Source: Companilactobacillus furfuricola
GTDB taxonomy: Bacteria > Bacillota > Bacilli > Lactobacillales > Lactobacillaceae
Direction of reading: 5' to 3'
DNA: 64,000 nt
Assembly (NCBI RefSeq): GCF_003946325.1
Contig: NZ_RHNT01000004.1
Location: 1-64,000, forward strand
Below are positions 49,807 to 60,239 of the stretch, piece by piece (positions within the stretch are counted from its first letter, which is position 1; every line of letters starts with the position of its first letter). A program made the translations under genes and the position numbers. The notes under the pieces were generated by a model. That model ran no database searches, had not been told where the DNA came from, and saw only the letters and a list, made by a program, of their open reading frames with translations.

Positions 49807-50478
49807 GTGGGTCAAAAGATTAATCCAGTCGGATTCCGTGTCGGTGTTATCCGTGACTGGGATGCCAAATGGTATGCAGAAAAAGATTTTTCAACTTTCT
49901 TACACGAAGATCTTAAGATTCGTGATTACATTGAAAACAGACTTGCAAATGCTTCAGTTTCAAGAATTGAAATCGAACGTACAGCAAAGAATGTTACAAT
50001 TTCAATCCACACAGCTAAGCCAGGAATGGTTATTGGTAAAGGTGGTTCTGAAGTTGAAAAATTACGTAACGAACTAAACAAATTAGTTAACAGAAACATT
50101 CACATCAACATTATTGAAATTAAGAAACCTGATTTAGATGCAAAACTTGTCGGTGAAAACGTTGCTCGTCAACTTGAAGCACGTATCGCATTTAGACGTG
50201 CACAACGTCAAGCCGTACAACGTTCACGTCGTGCAGGTGCAAAAGGTATTAAGATTCAAATATCTGGTCGTTTAAACGGTGCTGATATGGCTCGTAGAGA
50301 ATGGCATACAGAGGGAACTGTTCCTCTTCACACATTGCGTGCAGATATCGATTATGCATGGGTTGAAGCAAAGACTCAATACGGTAACTTAGGTGTCAAA
50401 ACTTGGATTTATCGTGGTGAAATTCTTCCTGCAAAGCCTAATCATAATGAAGACAACAATGAAGGGAAAGGAGAATAA
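49807..50478 (+). CDS. rpsC: 30S ribosomal protein S3
   Basis: The 223-residue mRNA-entry protein has [14 protein letters not shown], a KH domain with [13 protein letters not shown], and the C-terminal domain motif [21 protein letters not shown], cut here to its core. GTG 49807 follows TTGGAGGTAACTTGA. It lies three bases before rplP. Confidence 0.96.
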   Translation: MGQKINPVGFRVGVIRDWDAKWYAEKDFSTFLHEDLKIRDYIENRLANASVSRIEIERTAKNVTISIHTAKPGMVIGKGGSEVEKLRNELNKLVNRNIHINIIEIKKPDLDAKLVGENVARQLEARIAFRRAQRQAVQRSRRAGAKGIKIQISGRLNGADMARREWHTEGTVPLHTLRADIDYAWVEAKTQYGNLGVKTWIYRGEILPAKPNHNEDNNEGKGE

Positions 50479-50481
50479 TCT

Positions 50482-50913
50482 ATGCTAGTACCAAAGCGTG
50501 TAAAACACCGTCGTGAATTCCGTGGTAAGATGCGCGGAGAAGCTAAAGGTGGTAAGAACGTCGATTTTGGTGAATACGGTTTGAAAGCTCTTGACTCAAG
50601 CTGGATCACAAATAGACAAATCGAAGCAGCTCGTGTTGCTATGACTCGTTACATGAAGCGTGGTGGTAAGGTTTGGATTAAAATCTTCCCTCACAAATCA
50701 TACACTGCTAAGGGTGTAGGTGTTCGTATGGGTTCTGGTAAAGGTGCTCCTGCTGGTTGGGTTGCCGTAGTAAAACGTGAAAAAGTCATGTTCGAAATCG
50801 GTGGCGTATCAGAAGAAGTAGCTCGTGAAGCCCTAAGACTTGCATCAAACAAACTCCCTGTTAGAACTAAGTTTGTTAAAGCAGAGAAAGTAGGTGGCGC
50901 TGATGAAGGCTAG
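50482..50913 (+). CDS. rplP: 50S ribosomal protein L16
   Basis: The 143-residue protein near the A site has [37 protein letters not shown] and [15 protein letters not shown], with the basic loop that contacts A-site tRNA. It starts three bases after rpsC behind GGGAAAGGAGAATA, and its last codons overlap rpmC. Confidence 0.96.
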   Translation: MLVPKRVKHRREFRGKMRGEAKGGKNVDFGEYGLKALDSSWITNRQIEAARVAMTRYMKRGGKVWIKIFPHKSYTAKGVGVRMGSGKGAPAGWVAVVKREKVMFEIGGVSEEVAREALRLASNKLPVRTKFVKAEKVGGADEG

Positions 50914-51097
50914 TGAAATCAAAGAGCTAACTGCTACTGAGTTACAAGATAAAGTTAAGCAATATAAAGAAGAGTTATTCAACCTTCGTTTCCAACAAGC
51001 TACAGGCCAATTGGAAAACACAGCTCGCTTAAAGGCTGTTAGAAAGAACATTGCAAGATTAAGAACTGTTCAAAATCAAGCAAATAACGACAAATAA
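50903..51097 (+). CDS. rpmC: 50S ribosomal protein L29
   Basis: The 64-residue helical hairpin has [30 protein letters not shown] and KNIARLRTV. The start is ATG 50903, overlapping the rplP end by 11 bases; a GTG nine bases earlier is in frame but lies in the region that serves as the ribosome site. The overlap implies coupled translation. Confidence 0.95.
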   Translation: MKASEIKELTATELQDKVKQYKEELFNLRFQQATGQLENTARLKAVRKNIARLRTVQNQANNDK

Positions 51098-51120
51098 TAA
51101 ACAGGAAGGGAGATCTCACG

Positions 51121-51393
51121 TTGAGCGAAAAAGAAACTCGTAACTATCGTAAAGTATACCAAGGCCGCGTAACTTCTGATAAGATGGACAAGACAATTAC
51201 TGTTGAAGTTTCAACTTACAAGAAGCACCCAGTTTATGGCAAACGTGTTAAGTACTCAAAGAAGTTCTATGTTCAAGACGAAAAGAACGAAGCTAAAATT
51301 GGCGATGTTGTTCGTATTATGGAAACTCGACCTTTGTCAAAGACAAAGCGCTTCCGTTTATTAGAAATCGTCGAAAAAGCAGTTATTATCTAG
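51121..51393 (+). CDS. rpsQ: 30S ribosomal protein S17
   Basis: The 90-residue OB-fold protein binds the 16S 5' domain. [16 protein letters not shown] and [19 protein letters not shown] are typical. It begins with TTG 51121 behind GAAGGGAGATCTCACG. Confidence 0.96.
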   Translation: MSEKETRNYRKVYQGRVTSDKMDKTITVEVSTYKKHPVYGKRVKYSKKFYVQDEKNEAKIGDVVRIMETRPLSKTKRFRLLEIVEKAVII

Positions 51394-51424
51394 TTTTAAA
51401 TACTGATGAGAGGAGGACTAATAA

Positions 51425-51793
51425 GTGATACAACAAGAAAGCCGTCTAAAAGTTGCAGATAATTCTGGAGCTCGTGAAATTTTAACTATTAAAGTTCTTG
51501 GTGGTTCAAACCGTAAAACAGCTAATATCGGAGATATTATTGTCGCTACTGTCAAACAAGCAACACCAGGTGGCGTTGTTAAAAAGGGGGACGTTGTCAA
51601 GGCAGTTATTGTAAGAACTGTATCAGGTGCACATCGTACAGATGGTTCTTACATCAGATTTGACGAAAATGCTGCAGTTATTATTAATGCTGATAAAACA
51701 CCTAGAGGAACTCGTATCTTTGGACCTGTTGCTCGTGAACTACGTGATAGCGATTTTATGAAGATCGTATCTTTGGCACCAGAAGTGCTATAA
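51425..51793 (+). CDS. rplN: 50S ribosomal protein L14
   Basis: The 122-residue first protein of the spc group has [19 protein letters not shown] and [13 protein letters not shown], ending [16 protein letters not shown] as in other bacteria. It contacts 16S helix 14 at the subunit interface. It starts with GTG 51425 behind GAGGAGGACTAATAA. Confidence 0.97.
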   Translation: MIQQESRLKVADNSGAREILTIKVLGGSNRKTANIGDIIVATVKQATPGGVVKKGDVVKAVIVRTVSGAHRTDGSYIRFDENAAVIINADKTPRGTRIFGPVARELRDSDFMKIVSLAPEVL

Positions 51794-51825
51794 AAAGATC
51801 AATTTAATTCAGGAGGTGCTGAATA

Positions 51826-52110
51826 GTGTTTGTAAAAACTGGAGACAACGTTGAAATCATTGCTGGCGATGATAAATGCAAGCAAGGTACAGTTATCAAA
51901 GCTCTACCTAGCGAAAACAAAGTTGTTGTTAAAGGCGTACATGTTGTAAAGAAACATTCAAAGCCAACTAACACACAACCTCAAGGCGGAATTGTCGACG
52001 TTGAAAGACCTATCGATGCAACTAACGTTAAAGTTGTAAAAGGTTCAGCTAAGAAAACATCTACAGCCAAGAAATCTACAAAATCAACTGATAATAAAGA
52101 AGAAAAGTAA
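51826..52110 (+). CDS. rplX: 50S ribosomal protein L24
   Basis: The 94-residue KOW-domain assembly initiator has VKTGDNVEIIAGDDKCKQG and VVKKHSKPTNTQPQGGIV. The C-terminal quarter is replaced by a low-complexity Lys/Ser/Thr tail (KKTSTAKKSTKSTDNKEEK) instead of the usual KRVR...KTGE end, so the C-terminal strand may be absent or altered. GTG 51826 lies behind AGGAGGTGCTGAATA. Confidence 0.92.
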   Translation: MFVKTGDNVEIIAGDDKCKQGTVIKALPSENKVVVKGVHVVKKHSKPTNTQPQGGIVDVERPIDATNVKVVKGSAKKTSTAKKSTKSTDNKEEK

Positions 52111-52126
52111 GAAAGGAGAAAACTAA

Positions 52127-52669
52127 ATGGTTAATGCATTAAAAGAAAGATATGTAAAAGAAATCACACCATCAATGATGGAAAAATTCAATTACACATC
52201 AATCATGCAAACACCTAAGATCGAAAAGATCGTTCTTAACATGGGTGTTGGTGACGCTATTGCTAACTCAAAGAACCTTGATGAAGCTGTTGAAGAATTA
52301 GGCTTGATTTCAGGACAAAAGCCTTTGATTACAAAAGCAAAGAAATCTATTGCCGGATTCAGACTTCGTGAAGGAATGTCAATCGGTGCCAAGGTAACAT
52401 TACGTGGTGATCGTATGTATGACTTTTTGGACAAGTTGATCAATGTCGCACTACCTCGTGTTCGTGACTTCCGTGGTGTAAATACTCGTTCATTCGATGG
52501 CCGTGGTAACTACACATTAGGTCTTAAGGAACAATTGGTTTTCCCAGAAATCGACTACGATAAAGTTAACAAGATTCGTGGATTGGACGTTGTTATCGTA
52601 ACAACTGCTGAATCAGATGAAGAATCACGTGAACTTCTATCACAAATCGGAATGCCATTTACAAAATAA
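52127..52669 (+). CDS. rplE: 50S ribosomal protein L5
   Basis: The 180-residue central-protuberance protein carries 5S rRNA to the large subunit. [35 protein letters not shown] and [18 protein letters not shown] are all family marks. The length is standard. It starts behind GAAAGGAGAAAACTA. Confidence 0.97.
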   Translation: MVNALKERYVKEITPSMMEKFNYTSIMQTPKIEKIVLNMGVGDAIANSKNLDEAVEELGLISGQKPLITKAKKSIAGFRLREGMSIGAKVTLRGDRMYDFLDKLINVALPRVRDFRGVNTRSFDGRGNYTLGLKEQLVFPEIDYDKVNKIRGLDVVIVTTAESDEESRELLSQIGMPFTK

Positions 52670-52684
52670 AGGAGGGTCATTAAA

Positions 52685-52870
52685 TTGGCTAAGAAATCTC
52701 AAATCGTACGTAACCATAGACCAGCCAAGTTCTCATCACAAGAATATACTCGTTGCGAACGCTGTGGCCGTCCACATTCTGTATATCGTAAATTTAAACT
52801 TTGCCGTATTTGCCTTCGTAATTTAGCTCATGAGGGTCAAATTCCTGGTATGAGAAAAGCTAGTTGGTAA
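52685..52870 (+). CDS. rpsZ: 30S ribosomal protein S14, zinc-binding type
   Basis: The 61-residue S14 is of the short, C+ form with two CxxC pairs (CERCGRP and CRICLRN) that bind zinc; the ending [13 protein letters not shown] is invariant. Many firmicutes carry a second, zinc-free S14 elsewhere for zinc limitation; none is in this window. It starts with TTG 52685 behind AGGAGGGTCATTAAA. Confidence 0.96.
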   Translation: MAKKSQIVRNHRPAKFSSQEYTRCERCGRPHSVYRKFKLCRICLRNLAHEGQIPGMRKASW

Positions 52871-52899
52871 AATTAACTAATAACAAGGAGGTAAATTAA

Positions 52900-53298
52900 A
52901 TGGTCATGACAGATCCTATTGCAGATTACTTAACACGTATCCGCAATGCCAATATGGTAAAGCATGAATCTCTAGAAGTGCCTGCTTCAAACATCAAGAA
53001 GAGCATGACAGAGATTTTAAAGAACGAAGGATTTATCAAGGATTACGAAGTCATTGAAGACAACAAACAAGGTGTTCTTCGTATTTTCCTTAAATATGGA
53101 CAAGATCAACAACGCGTAATCTCAGGCTTGAAACGTATTTCAAGACCAGGTCTACGTAGTTATGTTGACGCTGATAATGTACCAAAGGTTCTTAATGGAC
53201 TAGGTATTGCAATTATCTCAACTTCAAAAGGTGTAATTACTGATAAAGAAGCCCGTGCACAACACGTTGGTGGAGAAGTAATTGCTTACGTTTGGTAA
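52900..53298 (+). CDS. rpsH: 30S ribosomal protein S8
   Basis: The 132-residue 16S-binding protein starts [18 protein letters not shown] and ends [21 protein letters not shown] plus IAYVW. In E. coli it regulates the spc group. It lies 29 bases after rpsZ behind AAGGAGGTAAATTAA. Confidence 0.97.
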   Translation: MVMTDPIADYLTRIRNANMVKHESLEVPASNIKKSMTEILKNEGFIKDYEVIEDNKQGVLRIFLKYGQDQQRVISGLKRISRPGLRSYVDADNVPKVLNGLGIAIISTSKGVITDKEARAQHVGGEVIAYVW

Positions 53299-53328
53299 TA
53301 ATTTTTAAGGACAAGGAGGTGCACAAAT

Positions 53329-53859
53329 TTGAGTCGTATCGGTTATAGAGTAATTGCAATTCCAGAAGGTGTTACAATTACACAAAAAGATGATAACATT
53401 ACTGTTAAAGGACCTAAGGGTGAAATTACACGTGAATTCGACCCACGGATCAAATTAACTATCGAAGGTAATGAAGCAAAATTTGATCGTGAAGATGACA
53501 ACTTAAAAGCTCTTCATGGTACAATGCGTGCGAACCTTAACAACATGGTTCTTGGTGTAACAGAAGGTTTCGAAAAGAAACTTGAACTTAGAGGTGTTGG
53601 TTACCGTGCCGCTGTTAAAGGCACAACACTAACTCTTACAGTTGGTTACTCACACCCAGTTGATATGGAAGCACCTGAAGGCATTAAAATCGAATCTCCT
53701 TCTAATACAGAAATCAACATTTCAGGTATTAGTAAGCAAAAGGTTGGCCAATTCGCTGCTGAGATCCGTGACGTACGTCCACCAGAACCTTATAAGGGTA
53801 AAGGTATTCGTTATGTTGACGAATATGTACGTCGTAAAGAAGGTAAAACTGGTAAATAG
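53329..53859 (+). CDS. rplF: 50S ribosomal protein L6
   Basis: The 176-residue double-domain protein sits near the sarcin-ricin loop. [26 protein letters not shown], and the second-domain signature [20 protein letters not shown] are present. It starts with TTG 53329 behind AAGGAGGTGCACAAAT. Confidence 0.97.
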   Translation: MSRIGYRVIAIPEGVTITQKDDNITVKGPKGEITREFDPRIKLTIEGNEAKFDREDDNLKALHGTMRANLNNMVLGVTEGFEKKLELRGVGYRAAVKGTTLTLTVGYSHPVDMEAPEGIKIESPSNTEINISGISKQKVGQFAAEIRDVRPPEPYKGKGIRYVDEYVRRKEGKTGK

Positions 53860-53884
53860 TAAATAAATCTATGAGGTGAAAATT

Positions 53885-54241
53885 GTGATTACAAAACCAG
53901 ACAAAAACAAAGCACGTCAAAAACGTCAAAAACGTGTTCGTGCTAAAATCTCTGGTACTGCTGAGTGCCCACGCTTAAATGTGTTCCGTTCGAACAAAAA
54001 CATTTACGCTCAAGTAATTGATGACGTAAAGGGTGTAACGCTAGCAAGTGCCTCAACTCTTGATAAAGAAATTAAAGACGGTTCAAAAGTTGAACAAGCT
54101 ACAGCTGTTGGTGCATTGATTGCACAAAGAGCTAAAGAAGCTAAAATCAGTGAAGTTGTCTTTGATCGTGCCGGATACTTGTATCATGGCCGTGTTCAAA
54201 GTCTTGCTGAAGCAGCTCGTGAAAATGGGCTAAAATTCTAG
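53885..54241 (+). CDS. rplR: 50S ribosomal protein L18
   Basis: The 118-residue 5S rRNA-binding protein has [38 protein letters not shown] and [20 protein letters not shown], ending NGLKF. GTG 53885 is seven bases after GAGGTGA; an earlier GTG at 53876 belongs to the ribosome site. It is followed by rpsE after 18 bases. Confidence 0.96.
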   Translation: MITKPDKNKARQKRQKRVRAKISGTAECPRLNVFRSNKNIYAQVIDDVKGVTLASASTLDKEIKDGSKVEQATAVGALIAQRAKEAKISEVVFDRAGYLYHGRVQSLAEAARENGLKF

Positions 54242-54259
54242 AAGGAGGAAACCAAACTT

Positions 54260-54760
54260 ATGACATATATCGATCCATCTCAATTAGAGTTAGAAGATCG
54301 CGTTGTTTCAATCAACCGTGTTACTAAAGTTGTTAAAGGTGGACGCCGTCTGCGTTTTGCAGCCATCGTAATCGTTGGAGACAAGAATGGCCACGTTGGT
54401 TTCGGAACTGGTAAAGCTCAAGAAGTTCCTGAAGCTATCCGTAAAGCCGTTGAAGATGCTAAGAAGAACTTGATCACTGTACCAATGGTCGGATCAACAA
54501 TTCCTCACGAAGTAATTGGTAAATTCGGTGCTGGTAATATCATGTTAAAACCTGCTATTGAAGGTTCTGGTATCGCAGCTGGTGGTTCAGTTCGTGCCGT
54601 TATGGAATTAGCTGGTGTTGGTGATGTAACAAGTAAATCACTTGGAAGAAACACACCAATCAACGTCATCCGTGCAACGATCCAAGGACTTAAAGAACTA
54701 AAGACTGCTGAATCTGTATCAGACATGCGTGGAATTTCAGCTCAAAACTTGCTTAACTAA
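54260..54760 (+). CDS. rpsE: 30S ribosomal protein S5
   Basis: The 166-residue accuracy protein has [40 protein letters not shown], and [13 protein letters not shown]-like [20 protein letters not shown]. The loop near VKGGRR, where spectinomycin-resistance changes occur, is wild type. It starts behind GAAGGAGGAAACCAAAC. Confidence 0.97.
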   Translation: MTYIDPSQLELEDRVVSINRVTKVVKGGRRLRFAAIVIVGDKNGHVGFGTGKAQEVPEAIRKAVEDAKKNLITVPMVGSTIPHEVIGKFGAGNIMLKPAIEGSGIAAGGSVRAVMELAGVGDVTSKSLGRNTPINVIRATIQGLKELKTAESVSDMRGISAQNLLN

Positions 54761-54777
54761 AAGAAAGGTGCGTAACT

Positions 54778-54963
54778 ATGGCTAAACTTAAGATTACTCT
54801 TATTAGAAGTGCAGCTCACCGCCTTCCTGCTCAACGTAAAACTGTTAAAGAACTAGGACTCGCAAGAGTAAATAGTTCTGTTGTTAAGCCGGATGATCCT
54901 GCAATTCGCGGTGCTGTATTAAAGATTGCTCATTTAGTTAGTGTTGAAGAAGTTAAAGATTAA
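54778..54963 (+). CDS. rpmD: 50S ribosomal protein L30
   Basis: The 61-residue short-form protein has [20 protein letters not shown] and the end [12 protein letters not shown]. The length is normal for bacteria. It lies 17 bases after rpsE behind GAAAGGTGCGTAACT. Confidence 0.96.
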   Translation: MAKLKITLIRSAAHRLPAQRKTVKELGLARVNSSVVKPDDPAIRGAVLKIAHLVSVEEVKD

Positions 54964-54993
54964 TAAATCATTCAAAGATTAGGAGGTGCAAGA

Positions 54994-55434
54994 ATGGAAC
55001 TACATGAACTTAAACCAAGTGCTGGTTCAAGACATTCAAGAAAACGTTTAGGCCGTGGTACTTCAAGTGGTACTGGTAAGACAGCTGGTCGTGGACAAAA
55101 AGGTCAATTAGCTAGATCTGGTGGTAAGACACGTATCGGTTTTGAAGGTGGACAAATGCCTCTATTCCGTCGTATGCCAAAACGTGGATTTAAGAATATC
55201 AACCGCAAAGAATATGCGATCGTAAATCTTAAAGACTTGAACAAGTTCAGTGATGGTGCTGAAGTAAATCTTCAAACATTGAAGGAAGCTGGAATCGTTA
55301 AGAAAGAATTTAACGGAGTTAAGCTACTTGCAAATGGTGAAGTAAAAGCTAAGTTAACTGTAAAAGTTGCTAAAAGCTCTGACGCCGCTACCAAAGCAAT
55401 TGAAGCTGCTGGTGGCTCAGTCGAGGTGATCTAA
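54994..55434 (+). CDS. rplO: 50S ribosomal protein L15
   Basis: The 146-residue late-assembly protein has the glycine-rich [20 protein letters not shown] and [18 protein letters not shown]. Its TAA (55432-55434) shares a base with the secY ATG, so the two are coupled; the secY ribosome site GAGGTGATC lies in its last codons. Confidence 0.97.
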   Translation: MELHELKPSAGSRHSRKRLGRGTSSGTGKTAGRGQKGQLARSGGKTRIGFEGGQMPLFRRMPKRGFKNINRKEYAIVNLKDLNKFSDGAEVNLQTLKEAGIVKKEFNGVKLLANGEVKAKLTVKVAKSSDAATKAIEAAGGSVEVI

Positions 55435-56729
55435 TGTTTAGAACTATCAGAGATGCTCTAAAGGTTAAAGAAATTCGAAAGAAGATCTTCTTTACCCTTA
55501 TGTTGCTTGTGATTTACCGATTGGGTTCACAAATAACTGTACCTGGTGTTAACGCCGCTGCAATGGACAAAGTTAGTTCAACTGGACTAGTTCCATTGCT
55601 TGATACGGTTACTGGTGGTGGTTTATCAAACTATTCCATCTTCTCAATGGGTGTATCACCATTCATCACTGCTCAAATCGTTGTCCAATTGTTACAAATG
55701 GATATCGTTCCTAAGTTCGTTGAATGGAGTAAACAAGGTGAAGTTGGACGTAGAAAACTTAACCAAGTAACGAGATACCTAACGATCGTGTTAGGCTTTG
55801 TACAATCAATCGGTATCACTGCCGGTTTTAATACCTTAAGTAGTTTACATTTGGTCAAAACACCAAATGCACAAGCTTATATTACAATCGGTATAATTCT
55901 TACCGGTGGTACAATGTTGCTAACTTGGATCGGTGAGCAAATCACTGATAAAGGTTTAGGTAACGGTGTTTCAGTAATTATCTTCGCAGGTATTGTTGCC
56001 AGATTCCCTTCAGGAATTCAACAAATCTACCGCGATTATATTCAAAATGCTGATCCATCCAACCTAGCCAGAAACATTGGTTTCATTGTTGGATTAGTTA
56101 TTCTAATTTTGATTGTTGTTCAATTTGTTACATATGTACAACAAGCTACACGTAGAATTCCTATTCAATACACTAGACGTGCAGCTGGTAGTGGTAGCGA
56201 AAGTTTCCTACCATTACGAGTTAACGTTGCTGGTGTTATCCCAGTTATCTTCGCTAGTTCATTTATTGTTACGCCACAAACAATTTTGATGGCGTTCCAA
56301 GCAAATCATAGTGAAGATTCATGGTATCAAGTACTATCAGAAATATTCAGTATGCAAACAACTACTGGATCATTACTTTACACATTGTTGATCGTATTAT
56401 TTACTTTCTTCTATGCCTTCGTACAGGTCAATCCAGAGAAGTTGTCCGAAAACTTGCAAAAACAAGGTGCATATATTCCTGCCGTATGGCCTGGAAATGA
56501 AACTGTTAAATTTATGAATGGTGTCCTACTTAGATTATCTACAGTAGGTTCTCTCTTCTTAGGTTTAGTTTCATTGCTACCATTGCTTGCAGCTAACTTG
56601 TTTGACCTACCTCAATCCATCGGATTAGGTGGTACAAGTTTACTTATCATCGTTGGTGTTACAGTTGAGATGGACCGTCAACTTAGAGGTCTATTGATGA
56701 AACGTGAATACGTTGGGTTTATCAGATAA
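55434..56729 (+). CDS. secY: Protein translocase subunit SecY
   Basis: The 431-residue channel subunit has ten membrane helices, the plug region (VSSTGLVPLLDTVTGGGLSN), SIFSMGVSPFITAQIVVQLL and the cytoplasmic loop GGTSLLIIVGVTVEMDRQL near the end. It exports the signal-peptide proteins described in the accessory region, together with SecE/G and SecA. It is one-base overlapped with rplO and followed by adk after 24 bases. Confidence 0.97.
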   Translation: MFRTIRDALKVKEIRKKIFFTLMLLVIYRLGSQITVPGVNAAAMDKVSSTGLVPLLDTVTGGGLSNYSIFSMGVSPFITAQIVVQLLQMDIVPKFVEWSKQGEVGRRKLNQVTRYLTIVLGFVQSIGITAGFNTLSSLHLVKTPNAQAYITIGIILTGGTMLLTWIGEQITDKGLGNGVSVIIFAGIVARFPSGIQQIYRDYIQNADPSNLARNIGFIVGLVILILIVVQFVTYVQQATRRIPIQYTRRAAGSGSESFLPLRVNVAGVIPVIFASSFIVTPQTILMAFQANHSEDSWYQVLSEIFSMQTTTGSLLYTLLIVLFTFFYAFVQVNPEKLSENLQKQGAYIPAVWPGNETVKFMNGVLLRLSTVGSLFLGLVSLLPLLAANLFDLPQSIGLGGTSLLIIVGVTVEMDRQLRGLLMKREYVGFIR

Positions 56730-56753
56730 GTAAATTGTTGGGAGATGTGAAGA

Positions 56754-57407
56754 ATGAACATTATATTGATGGGATTGCCTGGTGCTGGTAAGGGTACACA
56801 AGCAGAAAGAATTGTAGAAGATTTTGATATTGTCCATATTTCGACTGGTGATATGTTTAGACAAGCTATGGCTGATAAAACCAAAGTTGGTCTTGACGCT
56901 AAGTCGTATATCGACAAAGGGGAACTTGTTCCGGATGAAGTTACAGAATCTATTGTCGAAGAACGTTTAGGCAAAGACGATGTTCAAAAAAGTGGATATA
57001 TGCTAGATGGTTTTCCTAGAACAATCGATCAGGCAAACGCTTTACAGACAATTGCAAAGAATGTAAACAAGCCGATCGATGGCGTAATCTACATTGATGT
57101 TAAGCCAGAAGTTCTAGTTGAACGTTTATCTGGAAGATATATTTGCAGAAATTGCGGAGCAACATACCACAAAATCTACAATCCAACAAAGGTCGAAGGA
57201 ACTTGCGATAATTGCGGTGGTCATGATTTTTACCAACGTGAAGATGACAAACCTGAGACAGTTAAGAACAGATTAAAAGTAAACATCGAAATGAATACTC
57301 CATTAATTGATTTTTATGACAAGTTGAACTTGTTACACAAGATCAATGGTGAGCAAGAAATCGATGATGTATATAAAGAAGTTAAAAACGTTTTACAAAG
57401 TTTGTAA
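56754..57407 (+). CDS. adk: Adenylate kinase
   Basis: The 217-residue enzyme interconverts AMP, ATP and ADP. It has the P-loop [12 protein letters not shown], the AMP-binding [20 protein letters not shown], and a Gram-positive type lid with four cysteines ([10 protein letters not shown] and CDNCGG) that binds zinc. ATG 56754 follows TTGGGAGATGTGAAGA. It is cotranscribed with secY. Confidence 0.97.
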   Translation: MNIILMGLPGAGKGTQAERIVEDFDIVHISTGDMFRQAMADKTKVGLDAKSYIDKGELVPDEVTESIVEERLGKDDVQKSGYMLDGFPRTIDQANALQTIAKNVNKPIDGVIYIDVKPEVLVERLSGRYICRNCGATYHKIYNPTKVEGTCDNCGGHDFYQREDDKPETVKNRLKVNIEMNTPLIDFYDKLNLLHKINGEQEIDDVYKEVKNVLQSL

Positions 57408-57427
57408 AACTTTTTAACGTTGGTTTA

Positions 57428-57456
57428 TTTACATATGCACTAAATTGTTGTATAAT
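57428..57456 (+). promoter_or_regulatory. Internal promoter before infA
   Basis: TTTACA (57428-57433), 17 bases, TATAAT (57451-57456). This near-consensus promoter lies in the 100-base adk-infA gap, so the alpha group can be transcribed separately from S10-spc. Confidence 0.75.
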
Positions 57457-57508
57457 TTGGCGCTGTATGCAAATGAATTTATCCCGATGATCATGGAGGT
57501 TAATATCT

Positions 57509-57727
57509 TTGGCAAAAGATGATGTCATTGAAGTAGAAGGTACAATTTCAGAAACGTTGCCTAATGCAATGTTTAAGGTGAAACTCGAAAACGGAGCTAC
57601 AGTGTTAGCTCACGTTTCTGGTAAAATCCGTATGCACTATATTAGAATTTTGCCCGGCGATAAGGTTACCGTTGAATTGTCACCTTATGATTTAACCAAG
57701 GGAAGAATTACATATAGATATAGATAA
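57509..57727 (+). CDS. infA: Translation initiation factor IF-1
   Basis: The 72-residue OB-fold factor has [38 protein letters not shown] and ends [11 protein letters not shown]. It binds the ribosomal A site during initiation. It starts with TTG 57509 behind TGGAGGTTAATATCT. It is the first gene after the internal promoter. Confidence 0.97.
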   Translation: MAKDDVIEVEGTISETLPNAMFKVKLENGATVLAHVSGKIRMHYIRILPGDKVTVELSPYDLTKGRITYRYR

Positions 57728-57759
57728 CAATTATTTTAATGGAATGGAGGTTCCTTAAT

Positions 57760-57876
57760 ATGAAAGTAAGACCATCCGTTAAACCTATGTGTGAACACTG
57801 TAAAGTAATTAAGAGACGTGGACGCGTTATGATTATTTGCTCTGCAGATCCAAAACACAAACAAAGACAAGGATAA
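57760..57876 (+). CDS. rpmJ: 50S ribosomal protein L36
   Basis: This 38-residue protein has the zinc ribbon CEHC...C...H (C11, C14, C27, H33), i.e. the zinc-binding C+ form, and begins [23 protein letters not shown] 57760 follows TGGAGGTTCCTTAAT. It lies between infA and rpsM, the usual place. Confidence 0.95.
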   Translation: MKVRPSVKPMCEHCKVIKRRGRVMIICSADPKHKQRQG

Positions 57877-57897
57877 TAAAATAGGAGGTGCAACTTA

Positions 57898-58263
57898 ATG
57901 GCTCGTATAGCAGGTGTAGATTTACCTCGTGATAAGAGAATCGTTATTGCCTTAACATACATTTATGGTATCGGTAATACTACTGCTCAACACGTACTTA
58001 AAAATGCTGATGTTTCAGAAGATGTCCGTACAAGAGACTTAACTCCTGACCAAGAAGATAAGATCCGTGCAGAAATCGACAAGATCCCCGTTGAAGGTGA
58101 CTTACGTCGTGAAACAAGCATGAACATCAAGAGACTTCAAGAAATTGGTTCATACCGTGGAATGAGACATCGTCGTGGTTTACCAGTTAGAGGTCAAAAC
58201 ACAAAGAACAACGCTAGAACTCGTAAAGGCAAGAAGATTTCTATTGCCGGTAAGAAAAAGTAG
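57898..58263 (+). CDS. rpsM: 30S ribosomal protein S13
   Basis: The 121-residue head protein makes inter-subunit bridges and contacts P-site tRNA with its tail. [40 protein letters not shown] and the basic end are typical. It starts behind AGGAGGTGCAACTTA. Confidence 0.97.
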   Translation: MARIAGVDLPRDKRIVIALTYIYGIGNTTAQHVLKNADVSEDVRTRDLTPDQEDKIRAEIDKIPVEGDLRRETSMNIKRLQEIGSYRGMRHRRGLPVRGQNTKNNARTRKGKKISIAGKKK

Positions 58264-58279
58264 GATAGGAGGTTAATTC

Positions 58280-58666
58280 ATGGCTCAAAACAAAGGTCGC
58301 AAACGTCGTACAAAGAAGCATATTGAATCTGGAGTTGCACACATCCACTCTACTTTCAATAACACACTAGTTATGATCACTGATGTTAACGGTAATGCCG
58401 TATCATGGTCATCAGCTGGTGCACTTGGATTCAAGGGAAGCCGTAAGTCAACACCATTTGCTGCACAAATGGCTGGAGAAGCAGCTGCTAAAGAATCAAT
58501 GGAACATGGTATGAAAACTGTCGAAGTAGCTGTCAAAGGACCTGGTTCTGGTCGTGAAGCCGCAATTCGTTCACTTCAAGCAACAGGCTTGGAGATCACT
58601 GCAATTCGCGACGTCACACCAGTTCCACATAATGGCTCACGTCCTCCAAAGCGTCGTCGTGTATAG
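58280..58666 (+). CDS. rpsK: 30S ribosomal protein S11
   Basis: The 128-residue platform protein has [57 protein letters not shown], and the end [15 protein letters not shown]. It lies 16 bases after rpsM behind TAGGAGGTTAATTC. Confidence 0.97.
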   Translation: MAQNKGRKRRTKKHIESGVAHIHSTFNNTLVMITDVNGNAVSWSSAGALGFKGSRKSTPFAAQMAGEAAAKESMEHGMKTVEVAVKGPGSGREAAIRSLQATGLEITAIRDVTPVPHNGSRPPKRRRV

Positions 58667-58729
58667 TATGGTCTTATACCCATATGATTTTAGCTACACA
58701 CATTTCGTTTTGAAAGGGGAACTAACCGA

Positions 58730-59671
58730 ATGATCGAATTTGAAAAGCCAACCATTACACCTGTCGAAGAAAGTAATGATCATGGTAAATATATTGTCGA
58801 ACCGTTGGAAAGAGGATACGGTACTACATTAGGTAATTCTTTACGTCGTGTTTTACTCGCATCATTACCTGGTACAGCGGTTTCTGATATTCAAATAGAT
58901 GGTGTCTTGCATGAATTTTCTGCAATTGATGGAGTAATCGAAGACGTTACACAAATCGTGCTTAACGTTAAGAGTCTTTCATTGAAGTCTCATGCTGCAG
59001 AAGGCAGCTTAAAGGCCGAAGTAGATATTACTGGCCCAGCTACAATCACAGCTAAAGATATCAAAGCAGATGACGACTTGGAAATCCTAGATCCGGAACA
59101 ATACATTTGTACTGTTGCAGAAGGTGGACATTTCCATATGCAAATGACAATTAAAAATGGTCGTGGATATACTCCTGCAGAACAAAATAAAACGGATGAA
59201 ACTCCTATTGGCGTTTTACCAGTTGACTCGATTTTCACACCAGTAGAAAAAGTCAACTATCAAGTTGAAAATACTCGTGTGGGTAAAAGAAACGACTTCG
59301 ATAAATTGACAATCGATATCTGGACTAATGGATCAATTGGTCCTAGAGAAGCTATTAGTTTGTCAGCCAAGATCTTAACAGAACACTTAACTAGTTTTGT
59401 AAATCTTACTGAAGAAGCTAAGAGTGCTGACATGATGATTGAAAAAGAAGAAACACAAAAAGAGAAGAAGCTTGAAATGACGATTGAAGAACTTGATCTA
59501 TCAGTTCGTTCATATAATTGTTTGAAGCGTGCCGGTATCAGTACTGTGCAAGAGCTAACTGAAAAGACTGAAGCAGATATGATGCGCGTTCGTAACCTTG
59601 GCCGCAAATCACTTGTTGAAGTTAAAGAGAAGCTCTCTGATCTTGGATTATCATTAAAGCAAGAAGATTAA
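58730..59671 (+). CDS. rpoA: DNA-directed RNA polymerase alpha subunit
   Basis: The 313-residue subunit has the dimerising N-terminal domain ([11 protein letters not shown]-like [20 protein letters not shown]) and a C-terminal domain that binds UP elements and activators ([32 protein letters not shown]). A Glu/Lys-rich linker joins them. It completes the polymerase core with rpoB and rpoC in this window. It starts behind GAAAGGGGAACTAACCGA. Confidence 0.97.
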   Translation: MIEFEKPTITPVEESNDHGKYIVEPLERGYGTTLGNSLRRVLLASLPGTAVSDIQIDGVLHEFSAIDGVIEDVTQIVLNVKSLSLKSHAAEGSLKAEVDITGPATITAKDIKADDDLEILDPEQYICTVAEGGHFHMQMTIKNGRGYTPAEQNKTDETPIGVLPVDSIFTPVEKVNYQVENTRVGKRNDFDKLTIDIWTNGSIGPREAISLSAKILTEHLTSFVNLTEEAKSADMMIEKEETQKEKKLEMTIEELDLSVRSYNCLKRAGISTVQELTEKTEADMMRVRNLGRKSLVEVKEKLSDLGLSLKQED

Positions 59672-59701
59672 TTATATCAAATTCAAACAGGAGGTAAACA
59701 C

Positions 59702-60082
59702 ATGGGCTACCGTAAGTTAGGACGTACAAGTTCTCAAAGAAAAGCAATGTTACGCGATTTAACTACTGATTTAATCATTAATGAACGCATCGTTACTACT
59801 CAAACTCGTGCTAAAGAAATCAGCCGTACAACTGAAAAGATGATCACTTTAGGTAAGCGCGGAGATTTGCATGCTCGTCGTTTAGCTGCAGCATATGTTA
59901 GAGATGAAGTTGCTAACATTACTGAAGATGACGATGCAGTAGTAGTACAATCTGCACTTCAAAAGTTATTCAGTGATATCGCACCTCGTTACAAAGAACG
60001 TAACGGTGGATACACACGTATCTTGAAGACTGCACCTCGTCGTGGTGATGCAGCACCTATGGTTATTATTGAATTAGTTTAA
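59702..60082 (+). CDS. rplQ: 50S ribosomal protein L17
   Basis: The 126-residue exit-region protein has [19 protein letters not shown], the [20 protein letters not shown] helix and [20 protein letters not shown] at the end. It closes the alpha group; no terminator follows, so transcription probably continues into the ECF genes. Confidence 0.97.
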   Translation: MGYRKLGRTSSQRKAMLRDLTTDLIINERIVTTQTRAKEISRTTEKMITLGKRGDLHARRLAAAYVRDEVANITEDDDAVVVQSALQKLFSDIAPRYKERNGGYTRILKTAPRRGDAAPMVIIELV

Positions 60083-60239
60083 TAATAATATAAAGTTTCA
60101 TTAATAAAAAATCAGTCATTCTGATGAATTAGTGAGTGTTAAGATGTTGGTTACAAGTTTAACTAAGTCTATCTCTGAGATCTCTGGAAACAGAGACACT
60201 AATTTGTCGAATGATTTTTTTTTACCCAAAGGTGAGCAA
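60083..60239 (+). promoter_or_regulatory. rplQ-ecfA1 intergenic hairpin region
   Basis: The 157-base gap contains a tight hairpin TCTCTG-GAAA-CAGAGA (60180-60195) with a GNRA loop, then a run of eight or nine T near 60216. It may be a processing or partial termination site that lowers expression of ecfA1 relative to the ribosomal genes. I see no riboswitch. Confidence 0.35.
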
